Shown: positions 10,539 through 21,104 of the stretch, piece after piece | Position numbering within the stretch: the stretch's first letter is position 1 | Layout: every line of letters starts with the position of its first letter | Assembly (NCBI GenBank): GCA_963971405.1 | Contig: OZ020489.1 | Span: 13,578,001-13,642,000 of the forward strand | Source of the DNA: Psococerastis gibbosa | Taxonomy: Eukaryota > Arthropoda > Insecta > Psocodea > Psocidae | DNA: 64,000 bases | Direction of reading: 5' to 3' | Translations under genes and position numbers: made by a program | The notes under the pieces: generated by a model | What the model saw: the letters and a program-made list of their open reading frames with translations, nothing else | What the model was told of the DNA's origin: nothing | Database searches by the model: none

Positions 10539-10905
10539 TTAGTAATTTTTTTTATGGAACTGATGAGTCGTTAAATGCATTACGTCACTGGCCATTGCTT
10601 GTGGAAACACAGTACTTCTTATCGGAACTTTTACATCCAATATACTGCTATGTTCTATGAACGCTATGACTGTGAACAGGAATGGACTTAGTGCTGCTCC
10701 TTGGTGGAGACCATAAGTTCCTTCGAACGGTTCTCCCAACGCCGCTCCACTTCTCAATCTGGTTGTCGAGTTTCGGTACATGTCAATCACCAATTCCACG
10801 TAACTTTCCTCGACGCCACTGCGTCTGAGACATTCCCATATTAGGTCGTGAGGTACCCTATCGTAGGCCTTCTCAAGGTCAATGAAGGCTAGGGCCAACC
10901 CGTTT
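10539..10905 (-). pseudogene. non-LTR retrotransposon reverse transcriptase fragment
   Basis: The minus-strand frame reads FIDLEKAYDRVPHDLIWE followed by CLRRSGVEESYVELVIDMYR and GLHQGAALSPFLFTVI. These match RT motif A (FxDLEKAYDxVPH) and the following GxxQGxxLSPxLF motif B region of LINE RTs, most like RTE/BovB-type proteins. The catalytic YADD block that should follow is absent, because the sequence leaves the family right after FLFTVI at about 10675. The fragment is therefore a broken internal piece of ORF2, without endonuclease or C-terminus. A near-repeat of the junction sequence lies at 10912-10965, just beyond the other end. Confidence 0.85.
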
Positions 10906-10911
10906 GAAAAC

Positions 10912-10970
10912 CTTGTACATCTAATATACTGCTATGTTCAACGGCCGGCCGCAATGACCGTGTGCATGAC
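10912..10970. repeat. direct repeat of the RT-fragment junction
   Basis: Here gtacatctaatatactgcta plus tgttc and gcaatgaccgtgtgc mirror ttacatccaatatactgcta plus tgttc and ctatgactgtgaac at 10628-10680. The RT fragment is thus bracketed by diverged 50-bp direct repeats. Confidence 0.55.
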
Positions 10971-11617
10971 AGATATTGCCAGTAACCTGTCAGACTTGTA
11001 ACACTTGCTGGTCTGATGGCATGTGGTAAGAGCTTAAGGCAGATATTGAGTTTCTGGTGAATGTTGTACGATAGTGTTGTGGATAACGATCTGGACTTTT
11101 GTGATGGAAGTCACAGGTCCCATTCACGAGTCCTATATTCACCCAACCACTCAACCAACAACCCCCCCCCCCCCTAGCCAGTGTTCAGATTCACCATTAC
11201 AAGTTGCCCTGAGTCAGGGATATTTAACAAGTAGCATTGTGTTTCCTCAAGATATGCCAATGGACCTAATAGACTACTTGACAATTTTGGAAAACCTATT
11301 TTTTTAACGTTATTCTGGAAATAAAAATTTCCCTATAAATTTTGATTGAGTTTTTTGATTGGAGTGTTACGTTATATGTGATGCCGAGGGAGGCTAGTGG
11401 TCCAACATCTCACGTCATGTTCATGTTACCCATGCCATCTGTTTGCGTTTTGGCCCTTGTTATATACATCTAAAAAAAATTCAAATGTTTTTTTAATTCA
11501 AAATTTTTGCCTTTTTATTCATACAAAAAGCATATTGTATTATTATTGTTGTTAACCTTCATGCTACGTTATCTAGCTAATTTTATATTTTATTTTTATA
11601 CATGTTAAGTAGCCTAT
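10971..11617. other. no recognised gene; poly-C at 11161-11175
   Basis: Aside from a 15-C run and a short T/A-rich stretch near 11470-11590, no feature is supported. Confidence 0.45.
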
Positions 11618-11899
11618 GGTCCGTATTACACTGTAAAACATTTTATAAAAGTTATTTGACAAAGATCTTTGATAGTGTAATAGGCCATATTTTATAAAAC
11701 ATTTTTTTTATACAATTTCTTTTATAAAATGTTATAGGTTGGCATTACATTTTATAAAAGAATTTGAAGAAGATTTCAAAATGGCGAAGTTCAGTTGGAC
11801 TGTTAAAACAGTTTTTAATAAAAGACCCATTCTTCAAATATTTTGTAAAATATGTTATAAGATATGTTTTATAAAATCTTTTACAGTGTAATACGGGCC
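11618..11899. mobile_element. foldback MITE with TAT target site
   Basis: The 282-bp element has ends GGTCCGTATTACACTGTAAAA and its complement (about 20 bp with one mismatch) and is flanked by TAT on both sides (11615-11617, 11900-11902). The interior repeats ttttataaaa several times. The 3-bp site and GG/CC ends resemble the Harbinger-type elements here, but the sequence is a different family. Confidence 0.75.
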
Positions 11900-12797
11900 T
11901 ATTACATACAGTCAGGCCCGGATTTACAAAATTACATTTAACTAGGCCAAGGGACGAATTTGTTCCCCTCTTCCATAGGCCTACACTGTGTAGGTAATTT
12001 TTAGCCTAAATTGGCAAGCAAAGGTTGCAATACTCAGTAGCAAATGCTAAATTTTTAATATAGGCTGATTGATAGTTGAATATTCAATATTATTATAAAT
12101 TATATATACGAACTTATACTTATATATTATAACTTATACATTTTCCCTTAAAATCGCGCCTTCGTGGAAATTTGACCTAGGCATGACCTAGGTTGTCCTT
12201 ATGGGAAACCCATATCAGCATACAATATACTGTATCGTACAATAACATCCGCCTGGAATTATTCCAGGCGATTACTCCAGGAGAAAAAAAACATAAAATT
12301 TTATAAATAGAAAATATATGCATGCCAAATATGGCAATGTACACAGCATCAATCAATTTACTACAGAAATCCATCAGCACTCAAATATTTCAGAACATTA
12401 GAAACCTCTGTAGTCTACCGCGACAAATCCCAACCAAATTTGGACCTGAGAGTGTTTTAAAATGCTAAAACAGAGCGGGCAACTGTGAGTGGGTCTGCAA
12501 TATCATGATTCGTCTCCATTAGCAGCTGACACAGCACACACTAATTCTACCCTATCCGTCTTCCAGGATTTTCAAAAACAAATATTTTGGAATTCCAGAA
12601 GGATATTAGCTACCTCAAGAGCGAGAGGAGGTTTTTGTCTGCCGGATGGCTAGTTTAATCTTGTAGGATCTTGATAATCTAGTAATTTACTGTTTGTGCA
12701 GCAACACTTTCTTGGCAGCCATGCTTGTGTTAATGACTTCCTGAGAATGGACGGGGAATTTAATTTTTTTATGTTGGTAGCGTGAAACTTGACCAGT
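11900..12797. other. no recognised feature
   Basis: AT-rich sequence with several TAGGCCTA-type octamers. A 67-codon minus frame (12177-12380) has no motif. Confidence 0.45.
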
Positions 12798-13099
12798 AGC
12801 CGTAGCACGAACGGAAATTAAAGTAACATACCCGGAGAATTATTTAAACCATTTTAATATAGTTAATATTAATAATAATACGGTAATATAAGTAACCCAC
12901 TCCAAAGCAGACGACATTCAACTGTTTTGTCATGTTAGCTCATTAGAGCCACAAACAAATTGTCCAACTACGCTTAACATATGCAACAATTAGGCCTAAC
13001 CTCTGTTGACAAACAATTTTTGGGTAATTTTAATTTTTAATTCGGGTCAATTCCCTTAATACCCGGACAAGGTATTTTATTTCCGTTCGTGCTACGGCT
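12798..13099. mobile_element. foldback MITE, AGCCGTAGCACGAACGG family
   Basis: The ends AGCCGTAGCACGAACGGAAA and ATTTCCGTTCGTGCTACGGC are perfect inverted repeats over at least 20 bp, and the element is 302 bp. The adjoining flanks CCAGT and GCAGT agree at four of five positions, a possible target duplication. Only one copy is seen in the window. Confidence 0.7.
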
Positions 13100-13440
13100 G
13101 CAGTTCCCTTATTGAATAAATAAAAAAGGACTTTTTATTGTTTCTATTACTATGCCAACCTATTATTATTATTATTATTTGGGGGTACATTTTTAGGCTT
13201 ATTGTGTCCCCTGTAACTTGTTTCTTGACACCTTTTTCTTTAATGAAGGGATAACATCATGAGGGAATTTGAAATTTTTCCGATTACTTGGGCTGCTGGT
13301 ATCCTCGAGTCAATATTTCCAACAAATAACACTGTGTCTCCACAAGAAACGTCAATGGCAATTTACCGTGCTATACTGTACCTTTATTATTGTAAGTTCT
13401 GACCCTTGAGAAACTAAACATACAACTAAGTCACAAAATT
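13100..13440. other. no recognised feature; (TTA)n near 13162-13180
   Basis: A short ATT microsatellite is the only structure visible. Confidence 0.45.
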
Positions 13441-13705
13441 ACAAAAATTTCACGGCCAGAGTTACGTTATGAAGCAGGAGAGTCCCGGATGATAGACCAT
13501 GGTCAACCTCAAAGCGTACTTCCATACATTTTGTCAATGTCTGCAGTCGACATCTTCAGTGGCACTGCGTTGACTTCTAAGATTGAGTCTCGGAGGCTCA
13601 ATAACAGCTATTTGGGTAAGGGGATGTGAACGCCGCGTTTGGAAGTACTCTTTCAGATCGACCACGGCCTATCAATCCGGATTCTACTGCTTCATAACTT
13701 AGTCA
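13441..13705. mobile_element. Penelope-like inverted-repeat element, copy 1
   Basis: The left arm (ttatgaagcaggagagtccc, atgatagaccatggtc, gcgtacttcc) and right arm (ggaagtactctttcagatcg, accacggcctatcaatccgg, attctactgcttcataa) are inverted relative to each other. Read on the minus strand the left half contains CTGAAGATGTCGACTGCAG. Other copies are at 44715, 50188 and 54898. The resemblance to Penelope-like element ends is an inference, and no GIY-YIG or RT coding sequence is present. Confidence 0.55.
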
Positions 13706-13759
13706 TATTCTAATATATGTCTATTGTGAAAATCCTCTGAAAATAAAATCAGACGAGGG

Positions 13760-13905
13760 CTGGAATTACAAAAGTGGTGGGAGGGGGAGGAAAGTTGGGA
13801 GGTATAGGACAAGTTTTAATTGGATTAGGATCGGTTTAACCAGAATGGGGAGTGACCAGCGTGAAATAGCCTTACGCCCCCCCCCCCCCCCACCCTGCCC
13901 CGACT
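13760..13905. repeat. poly-G / poly-C rich stretch
   Basis: gtgggagggggaggaaag on the left and a run of about 15 C at 13877-13891 on the right may be remains of a hAT-type MITE, but no clear ends or target duplication were found. Confidence 0.35.
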
Positions 13906-14319
13906 GCGGCACAGGGTCAATCATCTTTGCGGCCCAGTCAAGTGCTTTGGGATAAATGAATTCACGTAATTATCACTGATTTAGTCCGAGTTAATTTGCT
14001 TTCCGCTTCTATTGTTTTGTCGGCGTTTGGCTATATACATATTTATATGGGATGTGTACAGGTCCCATAGCTTTCAGAAGCATTTGGTCCTCCACCAACT
14101 TGGTTTTTTTTAAAATATGAAAATATTTTTGGTTTGACTACCTAATACTACATAATATTAGCGACAAAAGTGTTTTTCAGTTGTAACTTATTTCTAATGG
14201 TCTGGCTATAGAAAATTAAAAAAATTACCAGAGTCCTAGCCTCCAGGCTCTTCACTTTATTATTGATAAATTAAATGAAAAAAAACCGCTGTTGCTTGAC
14301 AACCTAATTAGTGTCTTGT

Positions 14320-14579
14320 CAGGCATGTAGCCAGGGAGGGGCTTTGGGGGCTGAAGCCCCCCCTCCCCCGAGATGTAAAAAAAATTAAAAATCCTTGGAT
14401 TGTTCTGTTTGATGTTTTTTTTTCTCGCTCTAAAAACACTAAAAACTATGTATTTTTGCATGTAAATTCTTAAAATTTCCGGGGAGGGGGGGGGGGGGTT
14501 CACCCACCGTTTTACTGGGGTTATTCCATACCCCCTGGTAGTTAGCCCCTCCCGAAATAAAATCCTGGCCACGTGCTTG
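14320..14579. mobile_element. hAT-type MITE, copy 1, with 8-bp target duplication
   Basis: Imperfect terminal inverted repeats CAGGCATGTAGCCAGG and CCTGGCCACGTGCTTG bound a 260-bp element containing poly-C and poly-G runs. TGTCTTGT is directly repeated at 14312-14319 and 14580-14587. An 8-bp duplication and CA..TG ends are diagnostic of hAT insertion. The open frame across it is chance. Confidence 0.85.
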
Positions 14580-14799
14580 TGTCTTGTCCTTAGGAAGGGC
14601 ATAAAATCATCTCTGTTTGGGTTCCTGTAGTCAGCAACAAGCCCGACAGACGCGATTTTTAACTACCTAAGAAGGAAAAGGTTTCCTTTTATATCATATT
14701 TCGTACATCGAGTGTCTGTTTCATAGTCCAGTGCTCTACAAACTAGAGTAAAATAATAATAATAAGAAGAAGAAGAATTTTAACAGTTTACTTTAATTT

Positions 14800-15075
14800 G
14801 GCCACATAAAAAAATTCATTAAAGTATGTAGACTAATTATTAACGTCAGTTTACCAGAGGAGATACAAAATCGAAGAAAAAAATGAAATCCAATACCAAG
14901 TGTAAATTTATATCCCAACTGGATTAGTTTTAATGGTTAATTTCAATTTAATTTTATAAAAAAAAATTCAATAAAGAATTCATTTAAGTATGAGACTAAT
15001 TATTAACGTCTGCTTACCAGAGGAAATACAACATCGAAGGGGAAAAAAATGAAATACCAAGTGTAAAAGTTATGA
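14800..15075 (+). repeat. direct tandem duplication of about 110 bp
   Basis: gactaattattaacgtcagt, then taccagaggagatacaaaat, then ataccaagtgtaaa (14829-14905) recurs as gactaattattaacgtctgc, taccaga and ataccaagtgtaaa at 14993-15068. Both halves are AT-rich and non-coding. Confidence 0.65.
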
Positions 15076-16557
15076 ATCACGTAGTAATGTGACAGGTCGG
15101 GAGAAAGGGGGGGGGGGGCGATTTCCTGTTGGCGGGGACGGCGACTCGTTTTAAATTTGCAAAGTTGATGAGATTAGCCTGATATACACATGCAAACATA
15201 TTCACTCACTTCCGATACTACAGTCACTGCTTCCGTCAGCTATTTCCATAAGTGCCGTATTGTAAATCGGCTTTCTCACTTTCACGAAACAATCTGCTAA
15301 AGCGGCGTTTATAAACTTGGGTAGATTAGACGTATTGTGAAATGGCTATTGCCAGAATTTGGGAAGTGGCTGGAGTTTGAGTTTAATCTAAATTCAGATT
15401 AGCACTCCCTGTCACAAAGAAGCCTAATTTTAAGACCGCTATCGTTTGTTTCATTACTTTTTAATGGTCAGACAGCAGCTTAGAGTGCCAGATTTTGGGA
15501 TAAAAAATAAACCACTGTCTGGGGATGGGAGTTAGCCTTGTGCTCATTCACTGGAGAAACTAGATGAGAGCCAAAGATCTAAGCAGAACATGACATCGTG
15601 TGGTATTCAATGCCATAAGAATAAGGTCGCGTCATCTTACAAAGCAAAGCAAAGTAAATCTTTATTGCATGAAAAAGTAGACAATTTTGGTTTTAGTGGT
15701 TCAGAGGGGCACCGCTACGATTTTCCTGTGATGGCCATACATATAATATTAATAATTATTAATAATATATATATATATATATAATAAATATAATATTAAC
15801 AATTATTATACATATTGTATATTATAGTATAAAAACCTGGTCACTCTCGGCTGTATGTATAGGCCTACCATCGGTACAATAAGATGATTGCACTAGTCGC
15901 CAAAATGAGCCTGATTTAAATAATTGCAATTAGTGACTCATGATAGCACTCATGAAAAATGTTTTAAAAGTAGGGTCAGCAAATGCTGAAGTAAAAAAAA
16001 AATCCAAAATTTGCATGCAATATTCAAGTAAAAACACTGTGAGAAAAGGTCGAAAAAGATATAGGTGGGCGAAGACAAGGTGCAATTGAATAAGTTCATA
16101 AATTTGTAAGTCTCGGGGAAACTCGCAGGAAAACCTCTTAATGATTGGATATAAAATTTCCTCAAACGGCGATAAATCAAAATGTTGAGATCCGACACTT
16201 TCTAGAGCGGAAAACTGGCTCCAAAAAACTCGATTTCACCCTCCCCCCCTTTTCACCCCCTCAAAGACAACTTCATCCTCTTGCCGCCGACAGAAGGGAG
16301 TTTCAACTGTTTTCTTCACCATCGTTTCTGACCTTAAGTGAAAGACCTGCTAAGAAGTATCTAAGAGTTAGTCGGGCAAAGAATCGCGACAGGAAATTTT
16401 ATTTTTGTTACATTCATTGGGGGATTGGTGAAACAGTAGAATCTGAGTTGATGTAGGCTACAAACGTCCCATTATTTGCTAGTCGTTAAACGAAATAAAA
16501 TAAAATAAACTGGGACCCCGTGACAGTTGTCGCTCTCACTTCAAATCATTAAAAATC
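15076..16557. other. no recognised gene; G-run near 15108-15118; (TA)n at 15765-15783
   Basis: Contains an AT dinucleotide run and palindromic AT tracts around 15745-15830. The 64-103-codon frames here show no motif. Confidence 0.45.
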
Positions 16558-16982
16558 ATGACAGCCCCAAGTCTGTTCATATTTAGCTGCATTTTACATA
16601 TCTTAAATCCTGAGGTGTGGGGGACATTTAAAAAAAACGGGGACACTCACACCTACAACACGAGGCAACGGAGAGACCTTGTAAGGGCAGCGCCACGCAC
16701 AGCCAAGTGTGAGCGACTGGATCCTATACTACAAGGTATCGCCTACCTTAGAAAACTCCCGATTGAACTGAGAGCGGCGAGAAATGCTTTTAACTTCCCT
16801 AAATTTCTTAGAAACCATCTCCTAGAGAAAGCTTTCTACACTGTCACTGAGGCACTAGCACAATGACAAAGGCAGAACTACCTGATTTTGACTCTGACGA
16901 TTTTATCTTACACTTTACATGTATTGTATAATTTAAAGGAAATATATATTGTATTGTATTGTATTGTATTGTAAATAAATAA
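16558..16982 (+). pseudogene. LINE ORF2 C-terminus and 3' end with (ATTGT)n tail
   Basis: The 102-codon frame contains TYNTRQRRDLVRAAPR and LPIELRAARNAFNFPKFL, then LLEKAFYTVTEAL. This is the usual end of CR1/Jockey-like ORF2 proteins (NTR box, then a kLP-F-LL-FY-eyL pattern). After the stop at 16864-16866 comes a short 3' UTR ending in an ATTGT pentamer run (about 16946-16972), the kind of short tandem tail such LINEs carry in place of poly-A. The start of the frame is not a real initiator, because the piece is 5'-truncated. It is the same family as the minus-strand relic at 1925-2290. A SINE begins directly after the tail. Confidence 0.8.
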
Positions 16983-17215
16983 ATATTGACTTTTTGTTCT
17001 ATTATTCAGGGGGTATTCCATTTGAAGTAAAATTGCCAGTGCCCAGCCGCCTAAGTCAAGTTATGGCTATAAAGATGGGAAGGCCCGGGACCGCCTGCTT
17101 AACATGCTCTTCGAAGCATGGCCAGGAAATTTTGTAAGTGTGGGAATCGAACCAACAATCTTTCGGGTGAAAGTTGGAGTCTATACCACTATTTTACATG
17201 TCCCGACTAAATTAA
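16983..17215 (-). repeat. SINE-T (tRNA-derived) with a small nested insertion
   Basis: Read on the minus strand it starts gacatgtaaaatagtggtat, contains the B-box piece tggttcgattcccac, and ends in a gttggctcagtaat-type tail with aaaaagtcaat. At 17009-17051 a 43-bp foreign piece (gggtattcca through cagccgcc) interrupts the tail region. That piece matches one end of the foldback MITE at 58441-58711. Confidence 0.65.
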
Positions 17216-17340
17216 ATCGTTTGGTCAATAGAAAATGGTCACATAGACCATCCAGTGTTAATTCTGTTAACAATGTTTCCATTGAATGTATAATGTAATC
17301 CAATGTTTGAAAATAAAGAATATATAAATTTAATTCAGCC
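17216..17340. other. no recognised feature
   Basis: Short AT-rich spacer between repeats. Confidence 0.4.
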
Positions 17341-17720
17341 ATCTGCATAGCTGCAAAGTAGCTGAGCTTCTGAGTGATGCCTTATGGCCTCAGAGGCGAA
17401 GGCGCAAATATCCCTAATCTGATAACTATCCTTCTCGTGGTAAAGGCGGAAGAGCTTAGTAGCGACTGAATACAGGGCCGTGCCCAGGGGGGACCGGACC
17501 CCCCGAAATAAATTTTTGTATGTAAACCTTTGATTTGTTTGGTTTGAAGAATTTGTTCATTAATTCATTAACAAATTACGTTTAAAAAAAAAGTGGACCC
17601 TCCCCCCCGAAATCACGGCCTTGACTGAATAGATAGGGGACCGAGTTCGAACCAAGAAAGGATCTGTGCAGGGCACTCTTTTGTCCTGGGGTTGAGAAAC
17701 TGGAGTGTGTAATAAGGGGA
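17341..17720 (+). repeat. unclassified repeat UR1, copy 1, interrupted by a hAT MITE
   Basis: ctgtgcagggcactcttttg, then tcctggggttgagaaactgg (17670-17705), matches 21165-21205 and 36640-36675. A hAT element is inserted at 17473-17623 inside the left part. It includes a gagttcgaacc B-box-like stretch, so a Pol III-derived origin is possible. Confidence 0.5.
17473..17623. mobile_element. hAT-type MITE, copy 2, 8-bp duplication ACTGAATA
   Basis: The ends CAGGGCCGTGCCCAGG and cacggccttg are inverted repeats, and the element is 151 bp. ACTGAATA repeats exactly at 17465-17472 and 17624-17631. Its interior (aatttttgtatgtaaacct, then tcattaattcattaa) matches copy 3 at 21269-21432, so these two form a subfamily. 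Confidence 0.9.
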
Positions 17721-18381
17721 TATACATACAATATAATTCGTTACTTCGGACGAAAAAAGACAAAACTAAAAAATTGTCAATTTCGACTTAATAACTCTAA
17801 AATATTTTTAAAAAAAATCTGTATTTTGCTAGTAAGACGGCGTTAATGTAGTGTGTATATTTTCCGCGCGAGGGCAGTTGTATTTGGCGGGAACTGTCAG
17901 GTAATTCATTATTAAAAAAAAAACTTTAACTTCAATTTCTGTAAATTGATAGATTTAGCATTATGTCCTTTTTCTTCCAAAGTAGCGATATTTATTTAGT
18001 GGAATTAGTGCAAAGTTTTTTTATCATTTCTATTTATAATAACTTAATTTTTTACAGAGTACAGCACTATGCACTGTAATACAATTCTTTCTTATGTTTT
18101 CTTTCGTGGGGTGGTACACCTCTGATAAAAGGCAGACTATAAGCAGTGATGATGCTGTTTTCATAAAAGCAATGCCCCCTTACCCCATTGCCTACAAGTT
18201 TGCGGAAACAGCGCGATAAAAGGCCTGGGAGAAATCGGAAAAGGGTCGAAAGTCGCGAGTGAATAATGACCCTGCTGTCGACCTTAATGAATTGCTGACT
18301 CCCCTTAATCAAATTAATATCACCACACCCTGTATCAATCCCGCATTCCTTTTGTATTCGTGCGTCGTTTGGTCAACGCTT
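17721..18381. other. no recognised feature
   Basis: AT-rich. An 81-codon minus frame at 18067-18312 has no motif. Confidence 0.45.
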
Positions 18382-19046
18382 ACATAAAGAGACGTTAATG
18401 AATATTCTGGGGTAGGCTTCATTATTAATGTTATTAGTTGACGATAACCGAAATTAATATTAAATTATGGTGTAACGAAACAATCCAGTCTATAGTAATC
18501 TACCTATTTCCCATTTTAACAATCTTTTATTCGCCAATATCGGACGGAATTATCATTTTTAGCTTTTCACGACAAGTACACATCAATTGAAGTTAATGAA
18601 TGTAGTGCCCGCGAATATTCTGGTATAGGGGCAGGCTTCATTATTAATGTTATTAGTTGACGATAACAGAAATTAATATTAAATTATGGTGTAACCGAAA
18701 CAATCCAGTCTATAGTTATCCGTCTACTTCCCATATTAAGAATCTTTTGTATCTGACTCAATTATAATTTTTAGCTTTTCACGACATGTACACATAAAGT
18801 GACGTCAATGAATGTGGTGCCAGCGTATAGGGTACGCCTATTATTAAAAAAAGGGTTAGTGACTATTAATACCCCAGGCAATGTAAGTCCAACTAACCCT
18901 TTGTTAAATCAGTTGGTGACAGCAAAAATTAATCTCAATTTATGGTGAAACTGAAACAATTCTGGCTATAGTAATATAATAATATAATATTAACAGTTCT
19001 TCATTATCTGACATATATCTGGCTCAATTATCATATTTAGCTTTTC
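18382..19046 (+). repeat. three tandem units of about 200 bp
   Basis: Units begin near 18382, 18579 and 18790. They share gttaatgaatattctgg-type starts, ttattagttgacgataac, attaatattaaattatggtg, aacaatccagtctatag and a ttttagcttttcac end. The third unit is more diverged and holds a 55-bp insertion. No coding frame is shared. Confidence 0.8.
18849..18903. mobile_element. 55-bp miniature element inside the third tandem unit
   Basis: Inverted ends AAAGGGTTAGT and ACTAACCCTTT enclose ggcaatgtaagtccaac. The two neighbouring tandem units lack it. TTAAA lies directly left (18844-18848) and right (18904-18908), a possible duplication. Longer relatives are at 46558-46612, 47138-47180 and 49053-49112. 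Confidence 0.6.
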
Positions 19047-19195
19047 ACACATAAAATGAAGAATTATATATTTTTTTCGACTGCCCCCAGGTAAATATAT
19101 TGCATTTTAAAAAAACAAAACCGGAATAAAATATTTGAAAAGTAAAAAAGTAATGGTCTAAATATTTAAATTTAATTCATTACCCAAAGCCTTAT

Positions 19196-19290
19196 AGTTT
19201 CATTTCCTAGTTGAGTGTAAGAGAGGGCTTTATAGTCCTAAGGTTGGTTTGGTATTAGAAAAAATTATTATTATTATTATTAAAGAAAAA
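19196..19290 (+). repeat. SINE-T 3'-end fragment with (ATT)n
   Basis: tagttgagtgtaagagaggg and ctttatagtcc, then ggttggttt, then an ATT run, match the tail region of the SINE-T copies at 39403 and 58805. Confidence 0.6.
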
Positions 19291-19509
19291 AAAATTATGT
19301 TGAGGCTTGACTGGGGTGCATTTTTTTCGCAAAATGTCCATCTTTTCACCATTTTAGGTGAGTAAGTTTTCTTGACTTATATTTTTAAACTAATCATAGA
19401 GAAATAAGAAGAAAATATAGGTAACAAAAATAAAATAGAACAAAAGAGTCTGCTCTTTTGTTATATTTTATCATCATTCAAATCAGTAATATGTAATAAT
19501 CTTGACTTT

Positions 19510-19595
19510 AATCATGACTTTTTGTTGTTCTATTACAAAGCCAACCTAGCGGAGTTATGGCTATAAAACCCTCTCTTACACTCTATATGTACTGG
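19510..19595 (-). repeat. SINE-T 3'-end fragment
   Basis: On the minus strand: gtgtaagagagggttttata, then gccataactccgctaggttg, then gtaatagaacaac. It is the same part of the SINE as 19196-19290 but inverted. Confidence 0.6.
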
Positions 19596-20554
19596 TGTAA
19601 TTGAGAACAATTCAGACGCATCCACTACAATTTGATTTTAGAAGTCCAATTTTTCATGAAATATCGATAATAGAGTCATAAATATAAAAAGTAGAAGAAA
19701 TACTCCTCTACAATTAGTGACCTTCGAAGCAACAAATAAGGAAGTATCTCAAATCGTATATTGTATTGTATATGGTACCCGCAGAACTCGGTGAACGTCA
19801 GTACAGCTTCTACATTTGATTTATTTCATCATTTTTGTCTAAAAATAAATTATTTAGATAAGAATTCAGACTTGCAATTATTTAGAAATTGGTAAGAAGG
19901 AAGTTGGGGAAGCTGCGGAACCGCCGCGGTTCCGGAAAACGGAAACGGAGGGATAAAAAGAACTACCTCCCCCCCCCCTCCTCCGTGAGCACCCCAACAG
20001 AAAGCTTTATTACTTTGTAAACAAACCAGAAAGCATCTGCCAAAGTAGAGAGAGCAAATGACCATCTGACATGCACGACCGTACAGTTAAGAGCTTTGCC
20101 GATTCCGATTAATAAAACTCCCCTGTTTAGAATCTACGCCTACCATTGGCGGAGTGTAATGCTTGCAAATATTTATTTAAGTTTAAAAAAAGAAAACATA
20201 TTATCTTCACAAACAGTTATAAAATTTTGAAAAAAAAAACTTTTGAATTCTAACGTGACAAGATTCTTAATTTTCTTAGACTGCGTTGATAACATCATGC
20301 CCATATAAGTTTATTTGCTCGCGGCTTCCTATAGATTTCACCGAAGCTCTTACACATTCTAAGGATTTGTAAGTGTAATGCGGCATTGCTCACATTAACG
20401 CTCATCCACTGCTACTACCAAACTACAGCTTACACAGCACTTTAAGAGCAAACCGGAGAACCCCTACGACTTCTTTTTTGTACAAGGTCGATTTTCACAG
20501 GAAATATCGATCGTAGAGCGGTCACAAATATCCATTAAACTAAAAGAAGTATTA
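19596..20554. other. no recognised gene; C-rich run near 19966-19980
   Basis: A 71-codon minus frame here contains only low-complexity sequence. Nothing else is supported. Confidence 0.45.
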
Positions 20555-20805
20555 GAGCCGGCCACCATACCAAGTTGAATCCAGCGGACAAGAGCAGGTT
20601 TAAAGCTGCAGATAACTTGGTCGTGTGCACAGTGCGGGTAGGAAAACATGGTAGGACTTGTCCTGGTCACCTCCGAACTAATCGTGTGACTTCACTGTGT
20701 TTCCTAAGTGGTTCGGAATCGACTATAATCAGGAGGTCCACTGTCCTATGGGCCCACACCGTCGCCTAGGACTGTGTCCAACCATACTTCTACTACTACA
20801 ATAAA
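20555..20805 (+). repeat. SINE-A family copy (short-tail form)
   Basis: Nearly the same sequence as 491-735 in the opposite orientation. It begins accataccaagttgaatcc, has ggttcggaatcgactataat, and ends ccatacttctactactac. The pair shows the family's fixed ends. Confidence 0.7.
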
Positions 20806-21104
20806 TATTTCTATACATTTTGATACATGCCATGAGGCCCTCACTTACAACAATTGGCCACAGTTCTTACACAACTTCCTCGGGACTAACACACCAATCG
20901 GTTTTTGCACAAATGAATTCAGTAATAATTAATTACAGAAATTAATCAGGCTAATTATTATTAGTCTATGGCCAATCTGTGTTGAAAAAATTTGAACTGG
21001 GTACACATAAAACAAAAATGTTCAGAAAAATTTCTTTTGACAACACTGATCTTCTCTAAATAGGGTTCCATTAATTATTTTTAAAAGGTTTTCAGACGGT
21101 TTCG
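20806..21104. other. no recognised feature
   Basis: AT-rich spacer. Confidence 0.4.

Noticed and set aside
18382-19046. CRISPR-like array
   Set aside because: Units are long, imperfect and directly abutting, without spacers; the genome is eukaryotic in character.
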